A stretch of 64,000 bases of DNA from Bacteroidota bacterium. GTDB lineage: Bacteria; Bacteroidota; Bacteroidia; Bacteroidales; Paludibacteraceae. The notes under the pieces were generated by a model that was not told where the DNA came from, did no database searches, and was given only the letters and a program-made list of their open reading frames with translations. The stretch is from positions 1-64,000 of the forward strand of contig JAEWUM010000014.1 in the NCBI GenBank assembly GCA_023459355.1, given 5' to 3'. Position numbers and translations under genes: made by a program. Of this stretch, positions 27,524-36,277 are shown piece by piece (position 1 is the first letter of the stretch; every line of letters starts with the position of its first letter).

Positions 27524-27531
27524 CAAACATA
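27524..27531 (-). promoter_or_regulatory. -7 promoter box for the nan-type operon
   Basis: CAAACATA on the plus strand reads TATGTTTG on the minus strand, matching TAnnTTTG. It is 43 bases upstream of the lyase start codon. Confidence 0.55.
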
Positions 27532-27578
27532 AATAAAATATTTTAATAAATGACATGTTTATTGAAAATAATTTGCGA

Positions 27579-27596
27579 ATATGTTGTAAAACATAT
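27579..27596. promoter_or_regulatory. Candidate operator in the divergent nan/ROK promoter region
   Basis: Inverted repeat ATATGTT-GTAA-AACATAT, seven base pairs per arm and perfect. It sits between the two divergent -7 boxes (27524 and 27683). ROK-family repressors usually bind A/T-rich palindromes, so it is a plausible binding site for the adjacent regulator. This is an inference. Confidence 0.4.
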
Positions 27597-27682
27597 CTTG
27601 TGTTGTTTGAAAAATAGTGGTATGTATTTGTTTGGAGTGTTTATATTTTAGAAATAGATGGCTGATTCGCAAAAATATTATA

Positions 27683-27690
27683 TATATTTG
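27683..27690 (+). promoter_or_regulatory. -7 promoter box for the ROK regulator
   Basis: TATATTTG matches TAnnTTTG, 25 bases before the ATG at 27716. This places the start site downstream of longer in-frame starts and supports 27716. Confidence 0.6.
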
Positions 27691-27715
27691 CAGATTGATT
27701 TACAAAAATTTTATT

Positions 27716-28924
27716 ATGAGACATTCGTTGATTGAAGAAATTGAATTGGGTTCAAAAAATGCTTTGATGAAGATAAATATCATCAGGCATTATATATTAA
27801 ATGGTGAAAATACGCTTGCTGAAATCAGTAAAGAGATGGATGTGAGTGTACCAACCATTACCAAGTTAGTCGGTGAATTAATAGAGGAAGGTTTTGTGAT
27901 TGATTTTGGCAAGCAGGAAACCAACGGGGGTAGAAGGCCTAATATATATGGTGTAAATCCTGATTCCGGATATTTTGTCGGAGTGGATGTTAAAAAGTTC
28001 CGCATCAATATTGCCCTGATAAACTTTAAAGGTGATATTATTGAGTCAAAATACAATATCCCTTTTATATATGATAATACACAGGTTAGTTTTGATGTGT
28101 TATGTAAAACAATTAATGATTTTATCAGCAGCCTTACGATTCCTAAATCCAAGATATTAAGTGTTGGGGTGAATATGTCGGGACGTGTAAATGCCCACAC
28201 CGGCCAGAGTTACAGTTTGTATTTCTTCAGCGAGACTCCTCTGACTGAGATTTTGCAGGAGAAGCTGGGGTTGCATGTTACAATCGACAATGACTCCCGT
28301 TCAATGGCTTATGGTGAGTATATGAGTGGTGTGGTTGAGAATGAAAAAAATATTTTATTTGTAAATGTAAGTTGGGGACTTGGTCTGGGTATTATCATGG
28401 ATGGTAAGCTGTATTATGGCAAATCCGGTTTTTCCGGAGAATTCGGGCATGTTAATACTTTTGAAAATGAAGTAATTTGTCACTGTGGAAAAAAAGGTTG
28501 TCTGGAGACCGAAGCTTCCGGTTCTTATATATACCGGCGGTTTATGGAGAAAATTGCTGAAGGTAATACGTCAATTTTGGAAAAGAAAATAAAAAAAGGG
28601 GAGACAATTATTCAGGAAGATATTCTCAATGCAGCCCTGAAAGATGATATGCTGGCCATCGAGTTGATTGAGGAAGTTGGCAATACCCTGGGTAAACATA
28701 TTGCAGGCCTGATTAATCTGTTCAATCCGGAGTTGGTTGTTGTCGGTGGGGCTGTTGCAGCGGCCGGCGATTATTTACTCCTTCCGGTAAAAAGCGCAAT
28801 AAAAAAATACTCACTCAATCTGGTTAGTAATGATACACTTATTAAACTTAGTAAGCTGGGGGATGAGGTCGGTGTGATTGGCGCTTGCATGCTTACCCGT
28901 AGTAAACTCCTTGGTTTGATATGA
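27716..28924 (+). CDS. ROK-family transcriptional regulator (NagC-like)
   Basis: 402 residues. The N-terminal winged helix (about residues 20-75) contains TLAEISKEMDVSVPTITKLVGELIEEG, split here as a standard MarR-like HTH. It is followed by the ROK domain with ATP-fold segments (YFVGVDVKKFRINIAL), the ROK signature GKSGFSGEFGHV and the zinc site CHCGKKGCLE. Such proteins usually repress sugar operons and are released by an amino sugar or its phosphate. It is divergent from the nan-type operon, so it most likely controls that operon and itself. The effector is probably ManNAc or GlcNAc(-6-P), by analogy with NagC. Confidence 0.88.
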   Translation: MRHSLIEEIELGSKNALMKINIIRHYILNGENTLAEISKEMDVSVPTITKLVGELIEEGFVIDFGKQETNGGRRPNIYGVNPDSGYFVGVDVKKFRINIALINFKGDIIESKYNIPFIYDNTQVSFDVLCKTINDFISSLTIPKSKILSVGVNMSGRVNAHTGQSYSLYFFSETPLTEILQEKLGLHVTIDNDSRSMAYGEYMSGVVENEKNILFVNVSWGLGLGIIMDGKLYYGKSGFSGEFGHVNTFENEVICHCGKKGCLETEASGSYIYRRFMEKIAEGNTSILEKKIKKGETIIQEDILNAALKDDMLAIELIEEVGNTLGKHIAGLINLFNPELVVVGGAVAAAGDYLLLPVKSAIKKYSLNLVSNDTLIKLSKLGDEVGVIGACMLTRSKLLGLI

Positions 28925-28930
28925 TTACTT

Positions 28931-30358
28931 TCACCCCACTTCCCCCATCTGTTTCCTGAATATCTTAGCTGCTTTGCCGTAATCAATTTTACCGCAGGGG
29001 CCCGAAATACAACCTCCCTCACAGGCCATCACTTCAATGAAATTGCCGGGAGCTTTTCCTTTGGCATAGGCGCGCAGCAAAGCTACATTCTTTTTGTGCA
29101 GGTCTGAAACCTGTACAGGTTTTACAGCCAGATTCGGATACAGCTGTTGTACAGCAGCTATAACGCCGCCGGCACGGGCAAAACCTCTTCCGGCCATAGG
29201 TGCTGTTTCTCCTGTGCATGCTGTTGTTTCGATGTTAATACCCAAGCCTGTAAACAGGCAATCGATTTCTTCAAAAGTCAACACATAATCAATGTCGGGG
29301 TTATCCATTACTTCTTTGCGTTTGCTGACACAGGGACCGATGAATACAATTTTGGCATCAGGATAGGTTGATTTGACCAGCTCTACCGTATAGTACATGG
29401 GTGAAGCAGTATGGGAAACAAATGGCTTCATTTCCGGAATGTGCTTGTTGACCAGTTCAACATAACTGGTGCAACAGGAGGTGGTCATGAATTGCTGACC
29501 GGATTCCAGTTTTTCCTGTAGCTCCTGTCCTTCTCTTTTGGTTGTTTCCATTGCTCCGAATGCTACTTCTATAGCTTCGGTAAAACCGATTCTCTTGATT
29601 GCTGCGGCTATGTCGTGGATGGGATGATCGAATTGCGACATGATAGAGGGAGCCATGATGGCCACAATTTGTTCTCCTCTTTTGATCGAGGAAAGTACGT
29701 CGAACAATTGTGATACTTCGTAAATTGAGCCGAAAGGACAGGCATTTACGCATTTCCCGCAATAAATGCATTTGTCTTCGTCAATATGTTCAATTCCGTT
29801 TTCGTCTTTCTGTATCGCTTTTACCGGACAGGATTCCTCACATGGAACGGGTATATATACAATAGAATGATAAGGACAAGCTTCCTTACATATTCCGCAA
29901 TTGACACATTTTACATGGTCGATGTGTGCCTGCCCGTTTTCCAGAAAGGAGATTGCATCTTTGGGGCAGTTCATGTAACAGGGGCGTCCCACGCAACCTT
30001 TGCAAAGGTTGGTGACTACATAGTTGGTCTTCACGCAGGCAGTACAGGCTTCATCAACCACTGTCAGGATGGTTTTCTTGGTTCCGGTTCGCTCCAGCGC
30101 TCCTTTTGCATAAACTGAAAGGGGTGTAAGTTCGTCCTCTTCTTCGTCGATGGCATAGCCCAGTATAGGGAGCATCTTGTATTTCAGAATCGCTCTTTCT
30201 TTGTAAATGCAACATCTGCCCCGTGTTTTCGCATTTTTGGGCTTCATATCGACCGGGAGTCTGTCGATGTCCTCAATCAATCGGTTTTCCTTGAAAAGGG
30301 TAATTAATTTTGCCATCAGTTCCCGCCGGATAATCATCGTGTTGTTAACAAACGCCAT
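28931..30358 (-). CDS. [FeFe] hydrogenase, group-B-like monomeric protein
   Basis: 475 residues from ATG 30358 (a longer TTG start overlaps the -7 box). Residues about 95-230 hold ferredoxin-type [4Fe-4S] clusters (CKGCVGRPCYMNCP, CVNCGICKEACP, CIYCGKCVNACP). The H-cluster domain follows: L1 TSCCTSY with Cys295/296, L2 GPCVSKRKE and L3 MACEGGC with Cys446/450. All cysteine ligands are present, but L1 lacks the Pro of the classical TSCCPAW. This fits group B enzymes of anaerobic Bacteroidales, whose physiological role (H2 production or sensing) is not well settled. No maturase genes are nearby. Confidence 0.85.
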   Translation of the reverse strand: MAFVNNTMIIRRELMAKLITLFKENRLIEDIDRLPVDMKPKNAKTRGRCCIYKERAILKYKMLPILGYAIDEEEDELTPLSVYAKGALERTGTKKTILTVVDEACTACVKTNYVVTNLCKGCVGRPCYMNCPKDAISFLENGQAHIDHVKCVNCGICKEACPYHSIVYIPVPCEESCPVKAIQKDENGIEHIDEDKCIYCGKCVNACPFGSIYEVSQLFDVLSSIKRGEQIVAIMAPSIMSQFDHPIHDIAAAIKRIGFTEAIEVAFGAMETTKREGQELQEKLESGQQFMTTSCCTSYVELVNKHIPEMKPFVSHTASPMYYTVELVKSTYPDAKIVFIGPCVSKRKEVMDNPDIDYVLTFEEIDCLFTGLGINIETTACTGETAPMAGRGFARAGGVIAAVQQLYPNLAVKPVQVSDLHKKNVALLRAYAKGKAPGNFIEVMACEGGCISGPCGKIDYGKAAKIFRKQMGEVG

Positions 30359-30382
30359 AGTTTTTGCTTTAATTTGATGGCG

Positions 30383-30390
30383 CAAAATTA
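30383..30390 (-). promoter_or_regulatory. -7 promoter box for the [FeFe] hydrogenase
   Basis: CAAAATTA on the plus strand is TAATTTTG on the minus strand (TAnnTTTG), 25 bases upstream of the ATG at 30358. Confidence 0.6.
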
Positions 30391-30484
30391 CAACAATGTT
30401 TTTAATTAAAGAAATATTTCCGTAATTAAATGTAGAATAAAGCGTGAATTATTTGTCATCATCCTGTATTTTCCAAAAAATATT

Positions 30485-30492
30485 TATCTTTG
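30485..30492 (+). promoter_or_regulatory. -7 promoter box for the acyl-CoA ligase
   Basis: TATCTTTG fits TAnnTTTG. Transcription would start at about 30499, just after the in-frame ATG at 30497, so the next ATG at 30524 is the more likely start. Confidence 0.6.
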
Positions 30493-30523
30493 TTCCATGC
30501 TATATCATAAAAAACACAATCAG

Positions 30524-32320
30524 ATGGAAACATTACATTTTGCAGAGTTAATACATGTTCAGGCAAAGAAATACGGTGGGAAAGTTGCGTTGAGTCATCG
30601 GGAGAATCTGACCGACGAATGGAGCCGGATTACCTGGACGTCATTCTCTGAGCAGGTAATGGCTATTTCAAAAGCTTTGTATGAGTTGGGTGTGAATGAA
30701 GGTGACAGGGTGGGACAGTTTTCTAACAACATGGCTGAAAACCTGATTGTTGATTATGGACTTTTTTCTAACCGTGCTACCGTAGTTCCTATGTATGCTA
30801 CTTCGACCGCTCCTCAGGTAGAGTTTATCGTTAACGATTCTGAAATTGCCATCCTATTCGTGGGAGATCAGTTGCAATACGACATTGCGGTTGAGGTAAG
30901 GGAGCAGAGTCGTTTTCTGAAGAAAATTATTGTGTTCGACCGGAAAGTTGCATTGAAAGAGGATGGCTCAATGTATTTTGACGAATTGCTCAGGCAGGGT
31001 AAGGCTTCGAACCGCCATTTTGAAGTTCAAAACAGGATGCAGGAAGCTGTGGATGCAGATTTGGCCTGTATTCTTTATACTTCAGGAACAACCGGGAATC
31101 CTAAAGGTGTGATGATGCCGCATTCCTGCTTGAATGAAGCGGTACGTGTGCACGCTGTCCGCATTCCGGAAATTAACGAGCATCAGACCTCTATTGCATT
31201 TCTTCCACTATCACACGTTTTTGAACGGATGTGGTGTTATCTCTGTATTGCCAGGGGAGTTGAAATCTATATCAACCTGCGTCCCATTGAAATTACGGAT
31301 GCCATTAAACAGGTGCGCCCAACCATGATGTGTGCGGTGCCCCGTTTCTGGGAAAAGGTTTATGCTGCGGTGCAGGATAGCATTTCAAAGATGTCTCCAT
31401 TCAAGCAAGGGATAGTTACCTGGGCGTTGGCTACAGGGAAGAAATATAATATCGATTATCTACGGTTGGGTAAGGTTCCTCCGGCAGCATTAAAACTTAA
31501 ATATTTCATCGCTGATAAACTGATTTATTCGAAAGTAAAGAAAACGATTGGTATTGAACAGTCGGTGTTGTTTCCTGTGGCAGGAGCAAAATTATCCGAC
31601 GAGATCAATATCTTTCTGCGTAGTATGGGCATTCCCATTGTGTATGGTTACGGGCTGACAGAAACCACGGCTTCCGTAAGTTTCTTCGATCATACCGGTT
31701 ACGAGTTCGGCACCGTTGGTAAGATTATCCCTGATTTGGAGGTGAAAATCGGTGCTGATAATGAAATTATGGTGAAAGGTAAGACTGTTTTTCCCGGATA
31801 TTATAAGAATCCGGAAGCCAATGAAGCTGCTTTCACAGAAGATGGTTTCTTTAAGACCGGAGATGCCGGTTATATCAGAGGTGAAAGTATCATCCTGACC
31901 GACCGTATTAAAGATTTGTTTAAAACATCTTACGGAAAATACATTGCTCCTCAGGAAATAGAAACCCGGCTGATTCTGGATAAATGCATCGAACAGGTGG
32001 CGGTTATCGGAGATGAAAAGCCTTACGTAACTGCGATTATTGCACCCTCAATCCCTGATTTGGAGTTGTATGCGGAGAAAAACAATATCAAATATAGTGA
32101 TGTTGAGGCATTGTTGTCGCATCCCGAAATATACAAATACATGGAGCAGCGGATTTTGCGCATGCAGGCGGGCATGGCCAATCACGAGCTGATTAAAAAG
32201 TTCGCGCTCATTACGAAACCTTTCAGCATACAGGGAGGCGAACTTACCAATACTCTCAAGCTGAAAAGAGCTGTTATATTACAGCGCTACAAGGTGCAGA
32301 TTGACGAGATGTATGTTTAA
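30524..32320 (+). CDS. Long-chain acyl-CoA synthetase (AMP-forming)
   Basis: 598-residue adenylate-forming enzyme that activates fatty acids to acyl-CoA through an acyl-AMP. Motifs are the P-loop-like LYTSGTTGNPKGV (about residues 185-197), GYGLTETTA (about 375-383) and the late TGDAGYIRG ... TDRIKDLFKTSYGKYIAP hinge region. It resembles the bacterial FadD15/long-chain ligase subgroup. It starts METLHFAELI; the choice of start rests on the promoter box. It is a single-gene unit between the divergent hydrogenase and a small winged-helix gene. Confidence 0.9.
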   Translation: METLHFAELIHVQAKKYGGKVALSHRENLTDEWSRITWTSFSEQVMAISKALYELGVNEGDRVGQFSNNMAENLIVDYGLFSNRATVVPMYATSTAPQVEFIVNDSEIAILFVGDQLQYDIAVEVREQSRFLKKIIVFDRKVALKEDGSMYFDELLRQGKASNRHFEVQNRMQEAVDADLACILYTSGTTGNPKGVMMPHSCLNEAVRVHAVRIPEINEHQTSIAFLPLSHVFERMWCYLCIARGVEIYINLRPIEITDAIKQVRPTMMCAVPRFWEKVYAAVQDSISKMSPFKQGIVTWALATGKKYNIDYLRLGKVPPAALKLKYFIADKLIYSKVKKTIGIEQSVLFPVAGAKLSDEINIFLRSMGIPIVYGYGLTETTASVSFFDHTGYEFGTVGKIIPDLEVKIGADNEIMVKGKTVFPGYYKNPEANEAAFTEDGFFKTGDAGYIRGESIILTDRIKDLFKTSYGKYIAPQEIETRLILDKCIEQVAVIGDEKPYVTAIIAPSIPDLELYAEKNNIKYSDVEALLSHPEIYKYMEQRILRMQAGMANHELIKKFALITKPFSIQGGELTNTLKLKRAVILQRYKVQIDEMYV

Positions 32321-32386
32321 TAGCATGTTTTTCTGAGTTTCTGTTAGGTTTGGTAGTGTGAGTTTGTGTTTTATAACATATTTTAT

Positions 32387-32394
32387 TATCTTTG
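32387..32394 (+). promoter_or_regulatory. -7 promoter box for the winged-helix gene
   Basis: TATCTTTG matches TAnnTTTG and lies 45 bases before the ATG at 32439. Confidence 0.6.
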
Positions 32395-32438
32395 TGCCGA
32401 AAATGAAGGACTTACAGTCCGGATAATAATTATAACTT

Positions 32439-32636
32439 ATGAAAAAAGAAGAAATCGGTAACAATGCAGGTCTGGTATGGCAGGCATTGCAAAACGGCGA
32501 AATGGAAGTTAAAGCCGTGAAAAAAGCGACTAAATTGACTGAGAAAGACCTGAACCTGGCACTCGGTTGGTTGGCACGCGAAGGGAAAGTGAACTTCAAC
32601 GAAGTTGAAAAGGAGCTATTCGTTAGCCTGGCTTAA
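32439..32636 (+). CDS. Small winged-helix protein (DUF2582-like)
   Basis: 65-residue protein, MKKEEIGNNAGLVWQAL..., recognisable as the short winged-helix family common in Bacteroidales (DUF2582). Pattern: helix 1 (GLVWQALQNG), helix-turn-helix (EVKAVKKATKLTEKDLNLALGWLAREG) and a final beta-hairpin wing (KVNFNEVEKELFVSL). The function is unknown; DNA or protein binding is likely from the fold. It has its own promoter and a strong terminator, so it is an independent transcript. Confidence 0.85.
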   Translation: MKKEEIGNNAGLVWQALQNGEMEVKAVKKATKLTEKDLNLALGWLAREGKVNFNEVEKELFVSLA

Positions 32637-32656
32637 CGAAAAGAAGAAATTGAGAA

Positions 32657-32691
32657 AGAGAGCGGAAAATCATATTTTCCGCTCTCTTTTT
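32657..32691. terminator. Bidirectional terminator between the winged-helix and PorU-like genes
   Basis: Stem AGAGAGCGGAAAAT / ATTTTCCGCTCTCT, 14 bp perfect, with a two-base loop (the central A/T pairs may open), followed by five T on the plus strand and preceded by A-rich sequence. It can serve both converging genes. Confidence 0.85.
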
Positions 32692-32723
32692 GGTTGGATG
32701 TTGATATATAGTAGAGCAACAGA

Positions 32724-35700
32724 CTAATCGGAGATGATGATTCTGTTTGCTTTTGTATAGATTTCTTTTTCTGTCGTTTTTATGCTGGCACGGTAGAAAT
32801 AAATGCCGGCATTCAATTTTTGTCCACCGTTTGCTGTTAAATCCCATGTTATTCTATTTTGTCCTGAAGCTGAAATGGAGCAAACATCTCTTCCCGATAC
32901 ATCAAAAATGTTGATTGTGCAACTCACAATCTCATGATCCGGGTTGATGATAAAATATGTCTGTTCCTTTGCCGGGTTGGGGTAATTTGTTACGGTGATG
33001 TCTGATGAGGTGTGACTTGCATCCGGTAGCGTAATTCCCGCGGTATTACTGATGCCACCGATCATAAATTCTTCAAAGTAACCATGTGCCTCGTAGTCAT
33101 TTGTTTCATCATGCGCATAGAAGTTAATTTTCCCGTATCCATATTCTTCATGAATGTCTTTTGGTAGTTGGAGGGTGTACGAGAAATCTCCGTTTACAAC
33201 AGGGATGGCTTCAGTATGCAAAATAATGGGACGGTCGTTGTACACAAAAGCTTTTTCATTTTGAAAATTGCTGTTTCTCAAGGTGGTGATAGTTTGTGCT
33301 TTACCGTATAAGCTAATAGATACTGTTCCGTTAAAACCAGTTATTTTGTTGGAATTTTCATCTGAAATGTAGCCATCAATCGTATTTGTTGTGTTTGCTT
33401 TTAATGTGTCGCCTCCAAAACTTCCGTTTTCATTGATTTTGCTTGTGATGATTTGATAATTATCAGCATAGTTCAGTTTTATGGCTGGGTCGCCCAAATA
33501 GACAAAAGATAATTTGTTAATCTCCTGTCCCGTCATGTTTTTGGCTTTTCTGATGGCATCGCCGACCCGTATATGTTGTCCGTTTTCTTTGGCAAATAAA
33601 TGCTGAATCAGGTAATTGTTTAAGTTGAAATTTTGTGAAGCATAGGTGAGTCGTGCGGCAGAAAACACACCTATACCACCTCCGTTAGGGTTTAGGAGTA
33701 CGCTTTCTCCCGCGGAAACAAACCTCGAATCAAATTTAACAAAATCTGCTGTTGCTCCTATCCAGATTGGCAAGTGTTGGTTTGTCAGGGTATTAATATC
33801 GTTATTTGTAATGATTTGCTCATTTGCCAAAAAATCTCTACCTCCCTTTCCTGTATAATTTATAAGAAACATCCCATTCTTTAAGGCATTAAGCAGACTG
33901 TCTTTGACTGATGGGTACCTGCCCCCGATCTCAAGACTGTCTTTTTTGAATGCATCCAGGTAGATTTTGTTGGTATGATACGATTTGTAATTATTGCTCA
34001 TGTAAGATGCAAGGCTGTCGGCCATTGTCATGTGGACGTTATAGTCACCATCATCTCCCACAAAATAAAGTTCGTTTTTCCATCTTCCTTTGTTGCTGTT
34101 GTTCATGTAGTTGATGGTTTTGTTTACCACATCTGTAGCCTGCTGAACGGTTGTAACGGGGAATCTTCCTATGGCGATATCCATGGAGTGATAAGGAGCT
34201 TGCAATCCTTCATTGTCTTCCAGAAAGGTGAAATAGTCGTCTGTGGTATAGGCGAGCGTTTCAATTAATGAATTTTCGGCTTGATAAGTAAGTATCAGAT
34301 TGTCGCCTGAATCAAACAGTATTTTTCTGTTGTCAAAACTTCCTTTACCAAAGAGTAGTAAATATTTAGGTCGGTTGGCAGTGTTACCTGAGGTAATAGC
34401 ACGGTCGTAAAACATTTTCATAATCCGGCGATAAGCCGTTGCGTCCGGTGTGCCCGATGAGAATTCATTGTAAACCTGTTCGGTTGTTACGACTGTAACC
34501 GTCATGTTGTCCTTTTGGCGGTGTGCCTGTGCCAGTGTTTCGGCCTGAGTCAGGAAATTGGGGTGAGTGATAATAACCATGTCTGCCTGTTCAATGGCGT
34601 GGATATTTTGATTGGGTATCGTTCCCATAATTTCTGGTTTTGGGAAGGCTGAGGCAACTGTAGGGTCGATTGCCAGATAATGCCTGATGTCATTTCCGGT
34701 ATCTATGAAACTCATTTTCCCATCTTCGTCCCCGGTTATGATGCTGTATATGTTGTGTTGATCGGTGATGTCCCATATCTGCACGTTCGGATTGTTGTTG
34801 GTCAACTGATACTGATTGAATGTGTTTTGTCCTAAGTAATCAATGTTTTGAAATTGCATTACCGCTCCGCTCATAATCAGCTGGCGACGGGCGTTGACCT
34901 CCAGGTAATTCAGATATCCTTTTGAGGTTGGAGTTGGCATGGAATAGGTTAGATTAAACTCGAACAGGTCGTTCTGCGGGGTGAAATTGAAAATACCCGC
35001 GTTTCTTTTTGCCCTCTCGTAAGGATCGTAAGAGTTATGCGCGGCAACTGTTAAGGATCTATATTGGGTACTGTTTAAGTTAAGAATAAATGTTGATGCT
35101 GAAAGGGAAGTGGCTGCAACATCCAGATTTGCAGTCATGCTATTTTCACTTAATACCGGATTTGGAAAACTGAATATAAATTTATGGTTAGCACCGCTAT
35201 TAAAGGTCTCACCATAAAATTCTTTGCCGGCATTCACTAAGTTGATAAGATCTCTTTCGTGCACCTGATAATCCGTAAATTCACTGACCGGATTGATGGT
35301 AGGGTTTGATGGTAATGTGATGGATTTCTCCTGTATTTTCTTTCCGGGTCCGGCATCAGATGTTATAAAGTAATACCCGGCATCAGCATAAATATTGCTT
35401 GTGTGCGTGAACATCGATTTGCTTTTATTGTACTGCCAGCGGGTAGTCCCCTGTGCGTAAAATAAAATATAATCACCGGTATTAAAGATGCCATCATTCC
35501 CTTTCTCCATCCAAACGGGAGTTTCCGGTAAATCATCTATAATAGGGAGTGAAAAGTCCTGCTCAAGCATCGCACCGCCATAGCCAAAAACACGAACATG
35601 CTCCGGGTTTAATCCTATCGAAGTTAAATCTTCGTAAGTGAGTTTGTAAACTCCGCTGTCAGTAATTCTGATTTTATGAAATGTACCCTGCGATAGAACA

Positions 35701-35837
35701 GAGTTTGTCGTGTAGGAATGCAATGGTGCTGATTTTGTTTCTCTGGTCTGACTGTCTTGTGTGGCTTTAACTTCCTGCGTGCAGAGTATATATGCGACAG
35801 GGATAAGAAATGACATGATGGCAATTTTTCTTTTCAT
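32724..35837 (-). CDS. PorU-like C25 (gingipain-fold) protein lacking the catalytic dyad
   Basis: 1037 residues with a signal peptide (MKRKIAIMSFLIPVAYILC). The N-terminal region, HKIRITDSGVYKLTYEDL, and overall layout match PorU, the T9SS sortase that removes C-terminal sorting domains. In C25 enzymes catalytic His and Cys lie 33 residues apart in GHGG and ATC contexts (RgpB His211/Cys244). Here these positions are Lys664 (YTGKGGRDF) and Ala697 (WIGATADF), also 33 apart, so the dyad is lost. The last 85 residues form a T9SS sorting domain (VTNYPNPAKEQTYF..., LNAGIYFYRAS). It may be a non-catalytic paralogue or a secreted surface protein; a true PorU would be expected elsewhere. Confidence 0.8.
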   Translation of the reverse strand: MKRKIAIMSFLIPVAYILCTQEVKATQDSQTRETKSAPLHSYTTNSVLSQGTFHKIRITDSGVYKLTYEDLTSIGLNPEHVRVFGYGGAMLEQDFSLPIIDDLPETPVWMEKGNDGIFNTGDYILFYAQGTTRWQYNKSKSMFTHTSNIYADAGYYFITSDAGPGKKIQEKSITLPSNPTINPVSEFTDYQVHERDLINLVNAGKEFYGETFNSGANHKFIFSFPNPVLSENSMTANLDVAATSLSASTFILNLNSTQYRSLTVAAHNSYDPYERAKRNAGIFNFTPQNDLFEFNLTYSMPTPTSKGYLNYLEVNARRQLIMSGAVMQFQNIDYLGQNTFNQYQLTNNNPNVQIWDITDQHNIYSIITGDEDGKMSFIDTGNDIRHYLAIDPTVASAFPKPEIMGTIPNQNIHAIEQADMVIITHPNFLTQAETLAQAHRQKDNMTVTVVTTEQVYNEFSSGTPDATAYRRIMKMFYDRAITSGNTANRPKYLLLFGKGSFDNRKILFDSGDNLILTYQAENSLIETLAYTTDDYFTFLEDNEGLQAPYHSMDIAIGRFPVTTVQQATDVVNKTINYMNNSNKGRWKNELYFVGDDGDYNVHMTMADSLASYMSNNYKSYHTNKIYLDAFKKDSLEIGGRYPSVKDSLLNALKNGMFLINYTGKGGRDFLANEQIITNNDINTLTNQHLPIWIGATADFVKFDSRFVSAGESVLLNPNGGGIGVFSAARLTYASQNFNLNNYLIQHLFAKENGQHIRVGDAIRKAKNMTGQEINKLSFVYLGDPAIKLNYADNYQIITSKINENGSFGGDTLKANTTNTIDGYISDENSNKITGFNGTVSISLYGKAQTITTLRNSNFQNEKAFVYNDRPIILHTEAIPVVNGDFSYTLQLPKDIHEEYGYGKINFYAHDETNDYEAHGYFEEFMIGGISNTAGITLPDASHTSSDITVTNYPNPAKEQTYFIINPDHEIVSCTINIFDVSGRDVCSISASGQNRITWDLTANGGQKLNAGIYFYRASIKTTEKEIYTKANRIIISD

Positions 35838-36171
35838 GCTGCTTTGGCTGTTTTAAATTGTTCGGATACTTAACGGCAAACTTCATTGTATATTGTTGAT
35901 TCTATATGCAATAATTGTTATCTAATTTCTTTCGTTTATATGTTCTGTGTCGATGCCGTTGATAATCAGTGGCGTTATGAGAATGGGTTGGTCGTATTTT
36001 GCTTGATTAATATCTGTTGTGGTTTTTTTGAACAAACATTTCGATAAATAAAAAAAACTTGCTATATTTGCAGCCGCTTTGACAAAGGTCGGTAAAGCGA
36101 ATAGCTAATAACGAATAGCGAATAAACATTGCAGCAAAACTACTTGTGTGACTAATGTGGTAAAATAAAAT
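35838..36171. other. Gene-free stretch upstream of the tRNA genes
   Basis: About 330 bases, A/T-rich, between the start of the PorU-like gene and the first tRNA-like fragment. I see a probable tRNA promoter box at 36063-36070 and a run of short repeats of GAATAGC/CGAATAGC near 36098-36121. Otherwise no coding or structural signal was found. Confidence 0.5.
36063..36070 (+). promoter_or_regulatory. -7 promoter box for the tRNA locus
   Basis: TATATTTG matches TAnnTTTG. Next in line downstream are only tRNA fragments and the two tRNA genes, so it probably drives them. Confidence 0.5.
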
Positions 36172-36189
36172 GCGAAATTAGCTCAGTTT
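36172..36189 (+). repeat. Truncated tRNA-Gly 5' half, copy 1
   Basis: GCGAAATTAGCTCAGTTT differs from the first 18 bases of the intact tRNA-Gly at two positions. It covers the acceptor 5' strand and the start of the D arm, then the similarity stops. Confidence 0.75.
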
Positions 36190-36196
36190 CATTAAT

Positions 36197-36250
36197 GCGA
36201 AAATAGCTCAGTTGCCAGAAAATAGGCACGATGGTGCTCTACCAACTGAG
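36197..36250 (+). repeat. Truncated tRNA-Gly 5' half, copy 2, with inverted D-arm copy
   Basis: 36197-36214 is identical to the first 18 bases of tRNA-Gly (GCGAAAATAGCTCAGTTG). From about 36235 to 36250 the sequence GCTCTACCAACTGAG is the reverse complement of the tRNA-Gly D arm (CTCAGTTGGTAGAGC). The two parts can pair with each other, so the unit looks like a foldback remnant of tRNA sequence. Confidence 0.7.
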
Positions 36251-36277
36251 ATAAGTTTAGCAAAAAGATTATATAAT

